Positions 1-10,291 of a stretch of 64,000 nucleotides of DNA are shown in pieces. The number at the start of each line of letters is the position of its first letter. The first letter of the stretch is position 1. The stretch lies in assembly GCA_014529385.2 (NCBI GenBank), contig CM043953.1, positions 71,279,372-71,343,371 of the forward strand, given 5' to 3'. This stretch comes from Adiantum capillus-veneris (lineage: Eukaryota; Streptophyta; Polypodiopsida; Polypodiales; Pteridaceae). Both the position numbers and the translations under genes were made by a program. The notes under the pieces were generated by a model. That model saw nothing but the letters and a program-made list of their open reading frames with translations, was not told the origin of the DNA and made no database searches.

Positions 1-140
1 CTACAGAGACCGGTCTGGCAGTCTTACCAATATTCTAGCGTTTACTCCCCTGGTACTTCCCCATATAAAATGATCAGTTTAACATGCAAAAGTCATTTGG
101 GAGAATTAGATATTAGTTTTTATGAAACATTAAGCACCTA
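1..140 (-). repeat. Extra copy of the A-family LTR start
   Basis: Closely repeats 1084-1210 and 7917-8045 (motif GACCGGTCTG through TTTTTATGA). It is followed by ATTAAGCACCTA, which resembles the sequence just outside the right LTR at 8044-8056. This suggests an older LTR of the same family into which, or next to which, A recombined. The rest of it lies outside the window. Confidence 0.7.
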
Positions 141-149
141 GTGAGTTAC

Positions 150-347
150 TAGAAAGAAGTATTATTCTCACATAATCACTCTAATTAGCATAGCTAGCTT
201 AGTAATTAGCATGGTAAAGGAGATGAGCATGCCATTGAAGCTTGGCTCTTGGTTGGATTTGCATTCCATAGCCAAGACTTGTTGGTGTAGGCCTCTACTC
301 CTCAATGCTTGGAGAAGGAGCTAGAGTTCTTCTTGCACACATGAGTG

Positions 348-390
<43 letters not shown>

Positions 391-1207
391 TGTTAGACTA
401 AAATGCAGTCCTCTCTCTCTTCTTGGTCGACCCCTCTTGCAAAATACTCATGCTGGCTTCCCATTGGCTCCTGGAAACCTTAGCCAATCAGAAATTAGGA
501 GCATAATTGACAGCCTTGTGACATGTGTCCCCCTTTCCCCTTTTGCGAGAGCTTTAGGTAATTAAATAATTCATTTAAACTCTCAGTGGACCTTTTATTC
601 TTCTGGCCAATAGGAATCAGGCAAGCCATTGGGCTGCTGGATGCTCATTGGACCCCTTGGTAGACTGTCCAATAGTCTTCTAGGGAGGTTAATTTCTATT
701 GGTTCTTTTATGGCAAGCATTTTAAATTGATTAGACTAATTTTACTCTAGCCTAATTCTCATTGGTACACCTCTATGGCCATCCAATAGGATTTGAGGGG
801 AAACTGGGGGCAACTGGCCTAGGAGCCTGCCATGTGTACATTCTTCCCTTTTGGGAGAGCTTGGGAGTGTGCGTGTGTGTTTCTCTCTTATCCCTACCAT
901 TAGGGCTCGCCCCCTCCTTCCTATGGATGTGGGAAGACTTTTTAGTCTTCCCATGACCATCCAATTTCCCCCTACTGTGGCCTTTGGACAATTGATTTAA
1001 ATTTAGGAACTTTAGCCTATGGAAGTCTTGATGGAGCCGAACCTTAGGTCTTGTAATCCCCATTGAATCATATTGCTCTTTTGTAGAGACCGGTCTGACA
1101 GCCTTACCAATATTCTAGCGTTTACTCCCCTGGTACTTCCCCATATTAAATGATCATTTTAACATGAGAAAATCATTTGGGAGAATTAGATATTAGTTTT
1201 TATGACA
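150..1207 (-). repeat. Element A 3' LTR (partial, composite left end)
   Basis: Matches the right-hand LTR (6955-8043) over most of its length, with the minus-strand start TGTCATAAAAAC at 1207. About 45 bp present near 7876-7920 of the other LTR are absent near 1084. Left of about 150 the match to the LTR stops and positions 1-140 instead repeat the LTR-start segment a second time, so the left end is a recombined or nested join rather than a normal LTR end. It contains a (TG)n run at 349-386. Confidence 0.8.
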
Positions 1208-1222
1208 TTAACTCTCTCTTGA
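1208..1222 (-). other. Element A polypurine tract
   Basis: The plus strand reads TTAACTCTCTCTTG, so the minus strand is purine-rich immediately before the LTR start TGTCATAAAA. This is the expected priming site for plus-strand DNA synthesis and fixes the minus orientation of A. Confidence 0.6.
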
Positions 1223-1608
1223 AATCATAGTCGTCCTTGACTATGAGGTAGAGAAGATAAAGCCTAGTCATTAGTCCGTTTGCTAGCGGGTAAAGGATCC
1301 CTATTTTACCCTGCGACACCATTCCAAAATGGATGAGTAGTCCATTTGGTCCTTGAGATCCTTAACTACCGCAAGCATGTCTGTACTTTAGTCCGCATCA
1401 ATCTTCCATAGTAGAGTGACAAGCTCTACTTGGTGTTCGGGAGACGTTGTCTCCACAAACATGATCCTAAGCATGCATACTTATTAACATTTATGCACAA
1501 TAAAGAAAAAGAGAGTCTTATAAGACAAAACCTTTGTTCATTTAAACATATTTACATTTGCTTACTCTAGGGAATCATTGTAAGCATTGACAAGGTTTAG
1601 GTTATCCT

Positions 1609-2215
1609 TTAATTGTATGCCTTGCATCCCTCTAGCATCTTCAAAAGGATAATTTTTAAACTTGATATGATATCATCGGATGGTCTTACCGCCTCATCAT
1701 ACCTTGTCTTCGTGTCAGAGAATGGACTCAAGCGCAACACCTCTTCTTGGTCCTCGATCTCCGGTGGGTCTTCAATGATTGCTTCTTGAGGTGGCTCTCC
1801 TTTGTAAGGCTTTAGTAGGCTCACGTGGAAGCATTGTGTATGAGCCAATGGTTGGGAAACTTGAGTTGATAGGTCATCTCATTGATTGGCCTAAAAATCT
1901 GAAAGGGACCATAGTACCTTTGTGCTAACTTAGCATAGTACTTTTGGTGTCTTGTAGGATTCTTGCCCGTTGTGTGCCTTAATCAAGCTTTGGGAAACTT
2001 AAGCAAGACCCAATCATTTTGTTTAAAGGCTAGGGCTCTTTTGTGCTTATCAGCAGCAACCTTTTGTCTTTGCTCATAGATGGATAAAGCATCCTTAATC
2101 TTTTGGAAAGATTCTTGCAGGTCTTGGCTATATTCATCTAGGGCAAAGATCTTCCCATGTACCTTGAGTAGCAGGGGACTTTTTGATCTTCCCTCTATCA
2201 CCTCAAAAGGTGCTT
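1609..2215 (-). pseudogene. Element A integrase C-terminus and chromodomain remnant
   Basis: Two minus-strand open stretches (2201-1983 and 1848-1609) correspond to the end of pol. The first carries RQKVAADKHKRALAFKQNDWVLLKFPKA-type sequence typical of the integrase C-terminal region. The second has CFHVSLLKPYKGEPPQEAIIEDPP, the linker that precedes a chromodomain in chromoviruses. They are separated by stops and a frame change. In B the equivalent stretch continues into a W-x(7)-YP-x-EDA-x-W chromodomain signature, which A barely keeps. The job of such a tail is to direct integration to chromatin; this copy cannot do so. Confidence 0.7.
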
Positions 2216-2216
2216 T

Positions 2217-3104
2217 TCATGTGGAAGTATGTAGTACAGTGTTATTGTAAACATACCACACTAAGGGTAAGTACTTCTCCCACTGGGACTTTTGATCTAC
2301 TTCTCTGACATAAGCTTTTAGTAGATCAAGAATTGTTAGGTTAGCTATTTCACTTTGGCCATCCGTTTGGGGATGATAGGCCAAAGAGAAGTTTAGCCTT
2401 GTAACTAAATTTTCACAGAGACCCTTCCAGAAATTACTGGTCATTCTAGGATCTCTTTTTGACACTATGGACATTGGCAAGCCGTGGTATTTGAAGATTT
2501 GTGATATAAAGAGGGTTGCCATTTGATGGGCCTTGATAGTATTTTTGAGAGGTATGAAATGTACTTGTTTGCTAAACCTGTCTACTATCGTCCATATTCC
2601 AGTATTCCCATGGATAGACTTGGGCAATCCAAAGATAAAATCCATAGATATGCTCTCCCATGGTGAATTAAGGATTGGCAAAGGTTGAAGCAATCCAAGT
2701 TGCTTCCCTCTATCAAACTTCGTCTTTTGCCATACCAGACATTTTGAAACATACTCTTGTATGTTTGCTTTCATGGCAGGCCAATAGAAATATGTTTTTA
2801 TCCCTTCTAGGGTAGACTGAATCCCTCTATGCACCACATAAGGAGGAGCATGAGATTCATACATTACTTTCTCACGTAGTGAGTTAGTAACGCATAGTCT
2901 ATTTCCATAGAGAAGATAATCATCTTGTAGAATAAATGGTTCTTCCTTCTTCCCTAGTGCAAGGGCTGAAATCACATCTCTAAAATCGGGATCGATAGCA
3001 TACTCATCTATCATAGAAGATAGATCATTGTGCGTTGCTATGGATACCGCATTCACTCGGTCGTCTTGAGAGTGCATCAGCCACTTGATTATGCTTGCCA
3101 GCAA
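2217..3104 (-). pseudogene. Element A integrase (zinc-binding and core)
   Basis: A minus-strand open stretch of 295 codons. It starts in the RNase H-integrase linker, then shows the N-terminal HHCC region (HAPPYVVH ... CLVWQK) and the core (MDFIFGLPKS, SKRDPRMTSNFW, HPQTDGQSEIANL). Two key residues are lost: the last zinc-binding Cys is Trp (B has CVVCQK), and the second catalytic Asp (SDR in related elements) is Lys in SKRD. The glutamate in GQSEIA remains. It joins retroelement DNA to the host chromosome when active; this copy should be inactive. The start is arbitrary because the real product is a cleaved polyprotein. Confidence 0.85.
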
Positions 3105-3660
3105 TGTGAGAAATATGAAAATGAAATTGCGAAAAGAAATTTGCCCACCTCATTTGTTTGTCGGAGAGCTTGGTCTGTGTCATGAAGTACTTAAGGCTTT
3201 GGTGATCCGTTCACAGAATGAAAGGAGTCCCCAGAAAATAGTGCTTCCACAAATCTAGAGCATGTAGAACTCCTAAGAGTTCCTTCTCATATATACCTAG
3301 AGCTTGCTCAACAGGGTCGAGCCTTTGACTTTCATAGGCTATGGCATGCCCTTCTTGGAGAAAAATAGCTCCAAGGCAATCACCACAAGCGTCGCATTGG
3401 ACCTCAAATGGATTTGATGGATGTGGCAGTGTACAGGTTGAGAGATAAGATTCTCTTTAAGCTTTTCAAAAGCATTTTTCTCCTTGGTGGACCATATATA
3501 CCTAACGTTTCTCTTTGTTATTTCATGTAATGGTCCCGCAATTTGTTAGAAATTTTCTACGAAGCGTCTATAGTATGCACACATACCTATAAAGCTTCTT
3601 AGTTCATGAAGATTCCTTGGATTAGGCCATCCTTTTATTACCTCTAACTTTGATGAATCC
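3105..3660 (-). pseudogene. Element A RNase H remnant
   Basis: Similarity to element B (13080-13590) is traceable on the minus strand through blocks encoding the DHQ-like and ADALSR-like segments, but several stops and frame changes break the frame. It would have degraded the RNA of the RNA-DNA hybrid. There is no usable reading frame. Confidence 0.6.
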
Positions 3661-4020
3661 ATTTGGATGCCATCTTGAGAGATAATATGACCTAAATATA
3701 GTCTTTACAATGTCTTGATAAACTATCCTTACTTGATGTGGTAGCCACTTTTTAGGTCAATCCTACTGAAGAGGTTGACCCCTGTAGCTTATCAAATAGG
3801 TCTTTTACCCATGGAACGGGAAATCTATTCTTGATAGTGATCCTATTTAGTGCTCTATAATCGACACACATACGATATGTGCCATCTTTCTTTTGCACTA
3901 ATAACACTAGTGAACAAAAGAGAGATGAGCTAGGGCTTACCATGGCTTTCTCAACCAACTCATGCACTTGCCGCATAATCTCCTCTTGTTGAGCTTGAGA
4001 AACTCGATAAGGAGGTTTAT
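3661..4020 (-). pseudogene. Element A reverse transcriptase with internal deletion
   Basis: The minus strand encodes [34 protein letters not shown] (3976-3752), the fingers of a gypsy RT. Shortly after the G-Y-H-Q segment the sequence jumps to the region encoding LGHIISQDG. Alignment by eye with B places the join near 3699-3701, matching B positions about 12660 and 12925, so roughly 265 bp including the catalytic DD pair is absent. A copy without these aspartates cannot polymerise. Confidence 0.85.
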
Positions 4021-4301
4021 TAGGCGGTGAGCTTTCCTAGAAGAAGTTCAATTGCATGGTCATCATTCCCTCTTTTGGGAGGTAGCTCACAAGGGATGTC
4101 ATCAATAAAAACATCTTGGAATCCCTTGAGGAAATTGGATAACTCTAATTCCTTTTGATTGTTTATATCTTCCTTTTTTGCTAAAACATTAGGTTCATTT
4201 TGAGAATCTGTTAATGATGTACACGAAAATAGAGTTCTTTATTGAGTTATTAAAAGATTGCTTATGTACAATGAGTATGGTGCTACCCAACTTCTTAGCA
4301 T

Positions 4302-4690
4302 CTATGTACATATCTTTTTCCCTGAACCTAAAGTAGATTTGCCTTTTAGGGATTTAACATTGGCAGCCATGCGATCAAACCATGGTGCCCCTAGGATTAC
4401 ATCCTCATGCTTGAGAGGAGAGATGAAGAAGTCCTCCTTGTCCACATAGCTTTGGATATGGAGCCTCAATTTCCCAATTAAGGGAGTGACTGAGGCTTCT
4501 TGCCCCTTAAAAGCACCATCGGTAGGTAGGACATCTCCCATCTCATAGGCTTGGATATGAAATTGTGAGTAGAACCAGGGTCAAAGAGAATGAAAGCATC
4601 ATGTTCTCTTACCCTTCCCCAAGCATGGCATAGAGAAGATCCTTTGTGATGAGCATCATCTTCTTGAATTTTGACCAAGGTAGCTCTAGG
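4302..4690 (-). pseudogene. Element A retropepsin remnant
   Basis: Two overlapping minus-strand frames (4678-4478 and 4541-4302) cover an aspartic protease domain. The active-site segment reads ILFDPGSTHNFIS, that is D-P-G-S where most families have D-S/T-G-S. A downstream frame holds FISPLKHEDVILGAPWFDRM, the second conserved strand (ILG-x-PW). A frameshift separates the halves. The enzyme would mature the Gag-Pol polyprotein. The D-P-G triad is shared with element B, so it predates the decay. Confidence 0.8.
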
Positions 4691-4717
4691 AGGCTCATTA
4701 CGTGTATTCTTGTGGGG

Positions 4718-4759
4718 ACAAGCACGATAGGCATGCCCTTGCTCCCTGCACTTGAAACA
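4718..4759 (-). pseudogene. Element A Gag zinc knuckle
   Basis: The minus strand reads CFKCREQGHAYRAC, a perfect C-x2-C-x4-H-x4-C knuckle of a nucleocapsid. It lies between the capsid-like and protease blocks, in a frame that is not continuous with either neighbour. Confidence 0.85.
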
Positions 4760-4832
4760 ACGGTTATCTTTTCGATAACGCTCTAGCTCTTCAGGAGAGA
4801 GTTTATTTTTTCCTTTATAAACTCCCTTCTCC

Positions 4833-6089
4833 TTAGATTTGTTGTTGTTGGGGGTTGCTTTTGGGAGACTTTTGGACGTTGTCCTTCCCCTTAGGCTCGT
4901 TACGGTCCTTGTTTTCCATGGGCTTAAGATTTCTCTTAGCCCCTTGTTGGAAATTGATTCTTGAAGCCACCATGGTATGGTAGATGACCGTAGATATGGT
5001 GCGTGGCCTTTGGGAGTTTACATACTCCGCCATATCCTCAGTTAAATTTGTGCAAAATTGTTGTTTTTGCTCTCCAAAATCCATTTTTAAAAAAAGATAG
5101 TGGCTTTGAGGTGTAAATTCCAAAACTTGTCTACATATTTGTGAATAGATTCATAGGGAGAGAGCTTCAAGCTTCGCCATTCGGTGAGTAATTTGTCTTT
5201 GGCATCAATAGACTAAAACTGCTTCATGATGGAAGCTCTTAAAGCTTTCCATGTTTGTGGAGCTTCACCGTTTGCTCATAGGCTAGACCACCATTGCCTG
5301 GCAAACTTTTGAAAATGCATGGCTACATGATGTAGCTTCGAGGACTCCATGAAGCCCTCATCCCCAAACACCGCATCGAATTGTTGGATAAAGGCCAAGA
5401 CTTTGTACGTTGTAGCACCAAAAGTGCCATTGTAGGTAAGGAAAGAGATGTTCTTTCCTCCCTCTTTGAACTTTTTGAGCTTGGATGACCTTTTCCAGGC
5501 GGCATAGGATTGCCTATGGCCTCTTCTTTTGGGTGGTTTGAGAGCTGCACCATCACTTTCTTAGAAGAGGAAGAGTATGAGGAGGATGGAGAAGAGGGGG
5601 ACCTCTTTCTCGCCTTTTTCTTCCCATGGTCTTCTCTGTTTAGAGGGTGTTGGAGAGCATTTTTCTCGCCGTCTTCGTGGATCCATCTCCATCGAGGTGG
5701 CAGGAGACTCACTTCTTTCTCGTTCTTTCGATGGGGGACTCTACTGTTGAAACTTGGGTTCTCCTTTGGAAGGGAGATGCCTCATTGAGTAGCAAGTTTT
5801 TGAGCCCTTCGTATGGATCCTCCTCTTCTTCCCTTATCAGAGAGAGTCCTCTTTTGGAAGTCTCACCAGGAGCTTTCCTAGGTACTGTCTCTTCTTGGTG
5901 GGGAGTTTAGAGAATACCATGGGTGCGCAATTGCTGTAGCACTTCACCTTGGAGGGATGGATTGCCCAGGGCTTGTTGAAGCCTAGAAACAAGATAGTTT
6001 ACAAGCATCAGGACATCATTAGTTGCTCTTTCATTAGCAAAATCAAAGCTATCAACATTCATTTCAATCTCTTTTTCCTTGTTATCCAT
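4833..6089 (-). pseudogene. Element A gag remnant
   Basis: Read from 6089 (ATG, MDNKEKEIEMNVDSFDF) leftwards: an N-terminal LVNYLVSRLQQALGN segment, a frame break near 5907, a serine/basic stretch (KKARKRSPSSPSSSYSSSS near 5640-5560), then a capsid-like part (5123-4833) with FGEQKQQFCTNLTEDMAEYVNSQ. All parts align with element B gag. Several stops and frame changes occur. Gag would form the cytoplasmic particle that packages element RNA. Confidence 0.8.
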
Positions 6090-6488
6090 ACTAGCAACTT
6101 TTAGGTGTAAATTTTTACTTGTACTTTGGCACTTCAAGCCCTGGTTGCTACTCCTCTTTACTTTCAAAGATAAGCGCTCAAGCATCTATACCCATGGCTC
6201 AAATATTATTATTTGCAAGGAATAGAAGAGAGGGTTCAACAAAGCCAAGATAGCACCGGTTCCTATCAAGCTTCTAATAGCTCAATAATGGTTAAGCCAT
6301 AGGCAAGCCCCGTAGGACTCCATTATTAAGACCATAGCTCTTGACGGTATCCTCGTTAACTGCATAAAGCAGGTGTGCTTCAAGGATGAAAAATCCCTAT
6401 TCTACTTACTCTTTTACAGTTAATAACACCAACCATTTGTAGCAAGCTTGAGGACCTCTTTTCTTGAGCAAGAAAAGAGAAACCAATA

Positions 6489-6500
6489 GCTCTGATACCA
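6489..6500 (-). other. Element A primer-binding site (tRNA-iMet)
   Basis: Plus-strand GCTCTGATACCA is the reverse complement of TGGTATCAGAGC, the classic site pairing with the 3' end of initiator tRNA-Met. It sits two bases from the LTR start at 6502 and fixes the minus orientation. Confidence 0.9.
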
Positions 6501-6501
6501 A

Positions 6502-8043
6502 TGTAACATTTAATGCATTAGTAACTTGTGTGTAGCGGAAATTGATAACATAGTGAGCATTTCATTAAGAGCAAGTTCCTAATGAGCATAGAGAGAGTAC
6601 TTAGTTTGAGAAAGCAACATAGCAATTTACACATAGATAATTTGGCATTGACAATACTTGAAAAGAGAGAGAAATAGAACAATTGACAACGGTTGAGGAC
6701 CGGATTTACATGGAGCCCCCTCCATAAAGGCTTTGTATTATAGCTTCTCCCATCAAAGGAGACTTTTGTACAATACAATTCTTGTGTTAATTAACATATT
6801 TTTTTGGTGCAATGAAGATGGAAGCTTCATGCACCAAATTATGCTTGAAAAACACACCTAGTGTCCCTAGCCTCAGTCCCAAGACCTCACACACCTTCAA
6901 AAATGGTGAGAGCTAGAAAGGAATGAGGATGATTGAGAGGAAGAAGATGTATCTTACGAGAAAGAAGTATTCTCCTCACATAATCACTCTAATTAGCACA
7001 GCTTAGCTTAGTAATTAGCATGGTAGAGGGGATGAGCATGCAATCGAAGCTTGGCTCTTGATTGGATTTGCATTCCATAGCCAAGAGTTGTTGGTGTAGG
7101 CCTCTACTCCTCAATACTTGGAGAAGGAGATGGAGTTCTTCTTGCCCACAAGTTGTGTGTGTGTGTGTGTGTAACAATGTGCTAGACTAAAATGCAGCCC
7201 TCTCTCTCTCTCTCTCTTCTTGGTCGACCCTTCTTGCAAAATACTCATGCTGGCTTCCCATTGGCTCGTGTAAATCTTAGCCAATCACAAATTAGGAGCA
7301 TAATTGATAGCCTTGTGACATGTATCCCCCTTTCCCCTTTTGTGAGAGGTTTAGGTATTAAATAATTCATTTAAACTCTCACTGGACCTTTTTAGTCTTC
7401 TGGCCAATAGGAATCAAGCAAGTCATTGGGCTACTTGGACCCCTTGGTAGACTGTCAATAGTCTTCTAGGGAGCTTAATGTCTATTGGTTCTTTTATCAA
7501 GCATTTTTAAATTGATTAGACTAATTTTACTCTAGTCTAATTCTCATTGGTCCACCTCTATGGCCATCCAATAGGATTTGAGGGGAAATTGGGGGCAACT
7601 GGCCTAGGAGCCTGCCATGCGTCCATTCTTCCCTTTTGGAAGAGCTTGTGTGTGTGTGTGTGTGTGTGTTTCTCTCTCATCCCCTACCATTAGGGATCGC
7701 CTCCTCCTTCCTAGGGATGTGGGAAGACCTTTTAGTCTTCCCCTGACCATCCAATTTTCCCCTACTTTGGCCTTTGGACAATTGATTTAAATTTAGGAAC
7801 TTTAGTCTATGGAAGCCTTAATGGAGCTGAACCTTAGGTCTTTTAAGCCCCATTGAAGTACATTACTCTTTTGCAGAATGTCCCCTTTGGATCCCCATTT
7901 TCCCTCCTTTGGATCCCTACAGAGACCGGTCTGGCAGCCTTACCAATATTCTAGCTTTTACTCCCCTGCTACTTCCCCATATTAAATGATCAGTCTAACA
8001 TGCATAAATCATTTGGGAGAATTAGATATTAGTTTTTATGACA
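6502..8043 (-). repeat. Element A 5' LTR
   Basis: Bounded by TGTAACATTT (6502) and TTTATGACA (8043) in plus view, about 1.54 kb. The right two thirds match the left LTR. It holds two TG microsatellites (about 7149-7171 and 7647-7670). A 45-bp segment near 7876-7920 contains a short direct repeat (CCTTTGGATCCC twice), which may explain its absence from the other LTR. Confidence 0.85.
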
Positions 8044-8284
8044 TATTAAGCACCTTAGTCAGCAAGCACTATAAGCACCTCAAGCACCTTAGTCAGCAAG
8101 CACGACAAGGACCTTGAGCTTAGTCCTAGCTTGCCTACGGTCAAATTACTTTTACACTAACCTTTGGAGGTCTTTAATGAAGCTAACCCTATGGTATGTA
8201 AGCTCCATTAGCTAGCCTTGCTCTTTGACAAACCATCTCTCATTTGGACCCCTTTACCATTACCATTGGCCCCCGTGTTGAGAT
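8044..8284 (-). repeat. Inverted LTR fragment between A and B
   Basis: On the minus strand this 241-bp stretch matches the internal part of element B's 5' LTR (about 8394-8640), for example the block around CATCTCTCATTTGGACCCC. It includes the same GAGGTGCTT-type short repeats. It is therefore LTR-derived, not unique spacer, and forms an inverted repeat with B's LTR. Confidence 0.8.
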
Positions 8285-9876
8285 TGTCATAAAATCTAAT
8301 ATATAACCAAGCCAAATGAGTTTCTCATATTAAACTGATCACTTAATGTGGGAGAATAAATGGGAACGGGAACAAGGATTAGAATATACACATGTGCTTT
8401 CAGATCTATCTCAACACGGGGCCAATGGTAAAGGGGTCCAAATGAGAGATGGTCTATCAAAGAGTAAGGCTCGCTAACGGAGCTAAAACACCTTAGGGTT
8501 AGCTTCATTAAAGACCTCCAAAGGTTACTGTTAAAAAGTCCTTTGACCTTAGGTAATCTAGGGCTGAGCTTGAGGTGGGAACTCCACCCAAGCTGAAGGT
8601 GCTTGAGGTGCTTAAGGTTGTCGTGCTTGATGACTAAGGTGCTTGAGGTGCTTGATGTGACTAAGATGCTTGAGGTGCTTGTCATTCTTGCCAACTAGGG
8701 AGCCTGAGGTGCTTGTGGGAACACTACCCAGGCTTGAGGTGCTTTGTCATGTTTGTTGACTAAGGTGCTTGTGGGTAAGGTGTGCAAAAGTCAACAACTA
8801 TCCCTACAAGGAGGGGGCGAGTCCTACAAGAGGGAGGTAGAGAGACAACACACACACCCTCACACAATGCAAGCTTGGTACAAAGAAAGCAAAAGGGACA
8901 CTTGTCAAGCTCCTCCTCATGTTTCCCTCATGGTGTGCCTAAAGCGTATTGGTTGGCCTCCCAAGGGTCCAATGATAAATTAGTTAATTTAAGTAATTGT
9001 TTTTGCATTGATCAAGTCCTCTCTCTCAAAGGGAAAAGGGGAACACTTCTTCCAAGATTAGCATGCTTGCTTGATATGCCTCTTGCTTGTGATTGGCTAG
9101 GCCTGGAGGGGTCCAATGAGCTTCAAGCATGAGCTACAAAGGGGGGTCGACCAAAGCAAGCTAGGGGGTTGCTTGAGGGGTATACTCTTCCACACACACT
9201 CACACACATCTCATTGTGGATAGTGCAAAGTGCAAGAGCTGCCTCTCCTTCTCCAAGCAAGTAGAGAGGTTGAGAGCCTACACTAACACTCTTGGCTATG
9301 GAATGCAAATCCAACCAAGAGCCATGCTTGAATGCTTAAGCTTCTCCATTTTCATTACTATGCTATTATGTATGCTAGCAAGAAGAGTGATGATAAGTGA
9401 GTAACTAATTCTTCTCCTATGAAATGTTTCTTCTTCCTCTTCCCCACCCTCATTCCTTGCTAGCTCTCTCCACCTTCGAAGGTGTTTGAGGTCTGGGGAC
9501 TGAGGCTTGGGATAGTTAATGCTTTCTACAAAGTTTATGTTATGCTCATGATGCATGAAGCTTTCCATCTTAATTGCAACATCTAGGTCACAAGGAACAC
9601 AAAGATTGTATTGTACCAAGTCTCTCTTGATGAGAGAAATTATAATACAAATGCCTATTGGAGGGGGGACCGGCTCCACATAAATCCGGTCCTCAACTGT
9701 TGTCATGCTCTCTAAACTCTCTCTATTGCAAAAGTATTGTTCATGCCAAGTTAAGTAAATGCTACGTTTATGTTGCTACCATCAATTAAGTTCACCCGCT
9801 ATGCTCACAAAGTAATTCCACACAAGTACTCTTTAATTTCCACTACTCTCAAAGTTAATAGGCCATTTCCATTACA
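8285..9876 (+). repeat. Element B 5' LTR
   Basis: Starts TGTCATAAAATC and ends ATTACA just before the primer site, about 1.59 kb. It starts like the A LTR (TGTCATAAAA) and is homologous along most of its length, but is clearly a different subfamily. Confidence 0.8.
8580..8775 (+). repeat. GAGGTGCTT minisatellite inside the B LTR
   Basis: Roughly eight degenerate copies of a 10-20 bp unit around GCTTGAGGTGCTTG, interspersed with TGACTAAGGTGC. Inverted copies occur at 8050-8110. Copy-number variation of this array explains part of the length difference between LTRs of the family. Confidence 0.75.
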
Positions 9877-9877
9877 T

Positions 9878-9889
9878 TGGTATCAGAGC
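9878..9889 (+). other. Element B primer-binding site (tRNA-iMet)
   Basis: TGGTATCAGAGC, one base after the LTR end ATTACA. It is a perfect match to the usual initiator tRNA-Met complement. Confidence 0.92.
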
Positions 9890-10291
9890 ATTTGGTTTCT
9901 CTTTTCTTGCTTAAGAAGAAAGGTCCTTAAGTAGCCTATAAATGGTTGATTTTGTTAATTATATTAGGGTAAGTGGGACTGGGATCTATTATCAATTTTG
10001 TTGAGCACACTATGTGGGATATGGTGCACACCTCGAGAGATTTGGACTTAATAATGGGGCCTTTTTAGACTTGCCTATGGCTTTACCATTATTGAGCCAT
10101 AAGAAGTACGAAAGGAGCTAGCCCTCGGCAATTATGCTATATGAGACACACTCCACTTCTCTTTATAATTAACCACTTGAAGCCATGGGTGTAGATACTT
10201 AAGTGCCGATTTTCAAAGGCTAAGAGAAGTAGCAACTAAGGCTTTGAATTGCCAAAGCATACACTAAGTAAGTACTCAAAATTTTGTTTAC

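Larger units (their letters stand above)
1..8043 (-). mobile_element. Element A: decayed Ty3/gypsy chromovirus
   Basis: Minus-strand LTR retrotransposon cut by the left window edge. Read from the right it has a 5' LTR (8043 to 6502), a tRNA-iMet primer site, gag, zinc knuckle, protease, RT, RNase H, integrase and a C-terminal chromodomain remnant, then a 3' LTR ending at 1207. Each coding block is recognisable by similarity to element B, which is the same family in the opposite orientation, but none is intact. A purine-rich tract on the minus strand (1208-1222) abuts the 3' LTR as expected. It is a dead copy: stops, frameshifts and an RT deletion are all visible. Confidence 0.9.

Noticed and set aside
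8296-8694. 132-codon minus-strand open frame in B's LTR
   Set aside because: LTR sequence with a minisatellite; not conserved as a frame in A.
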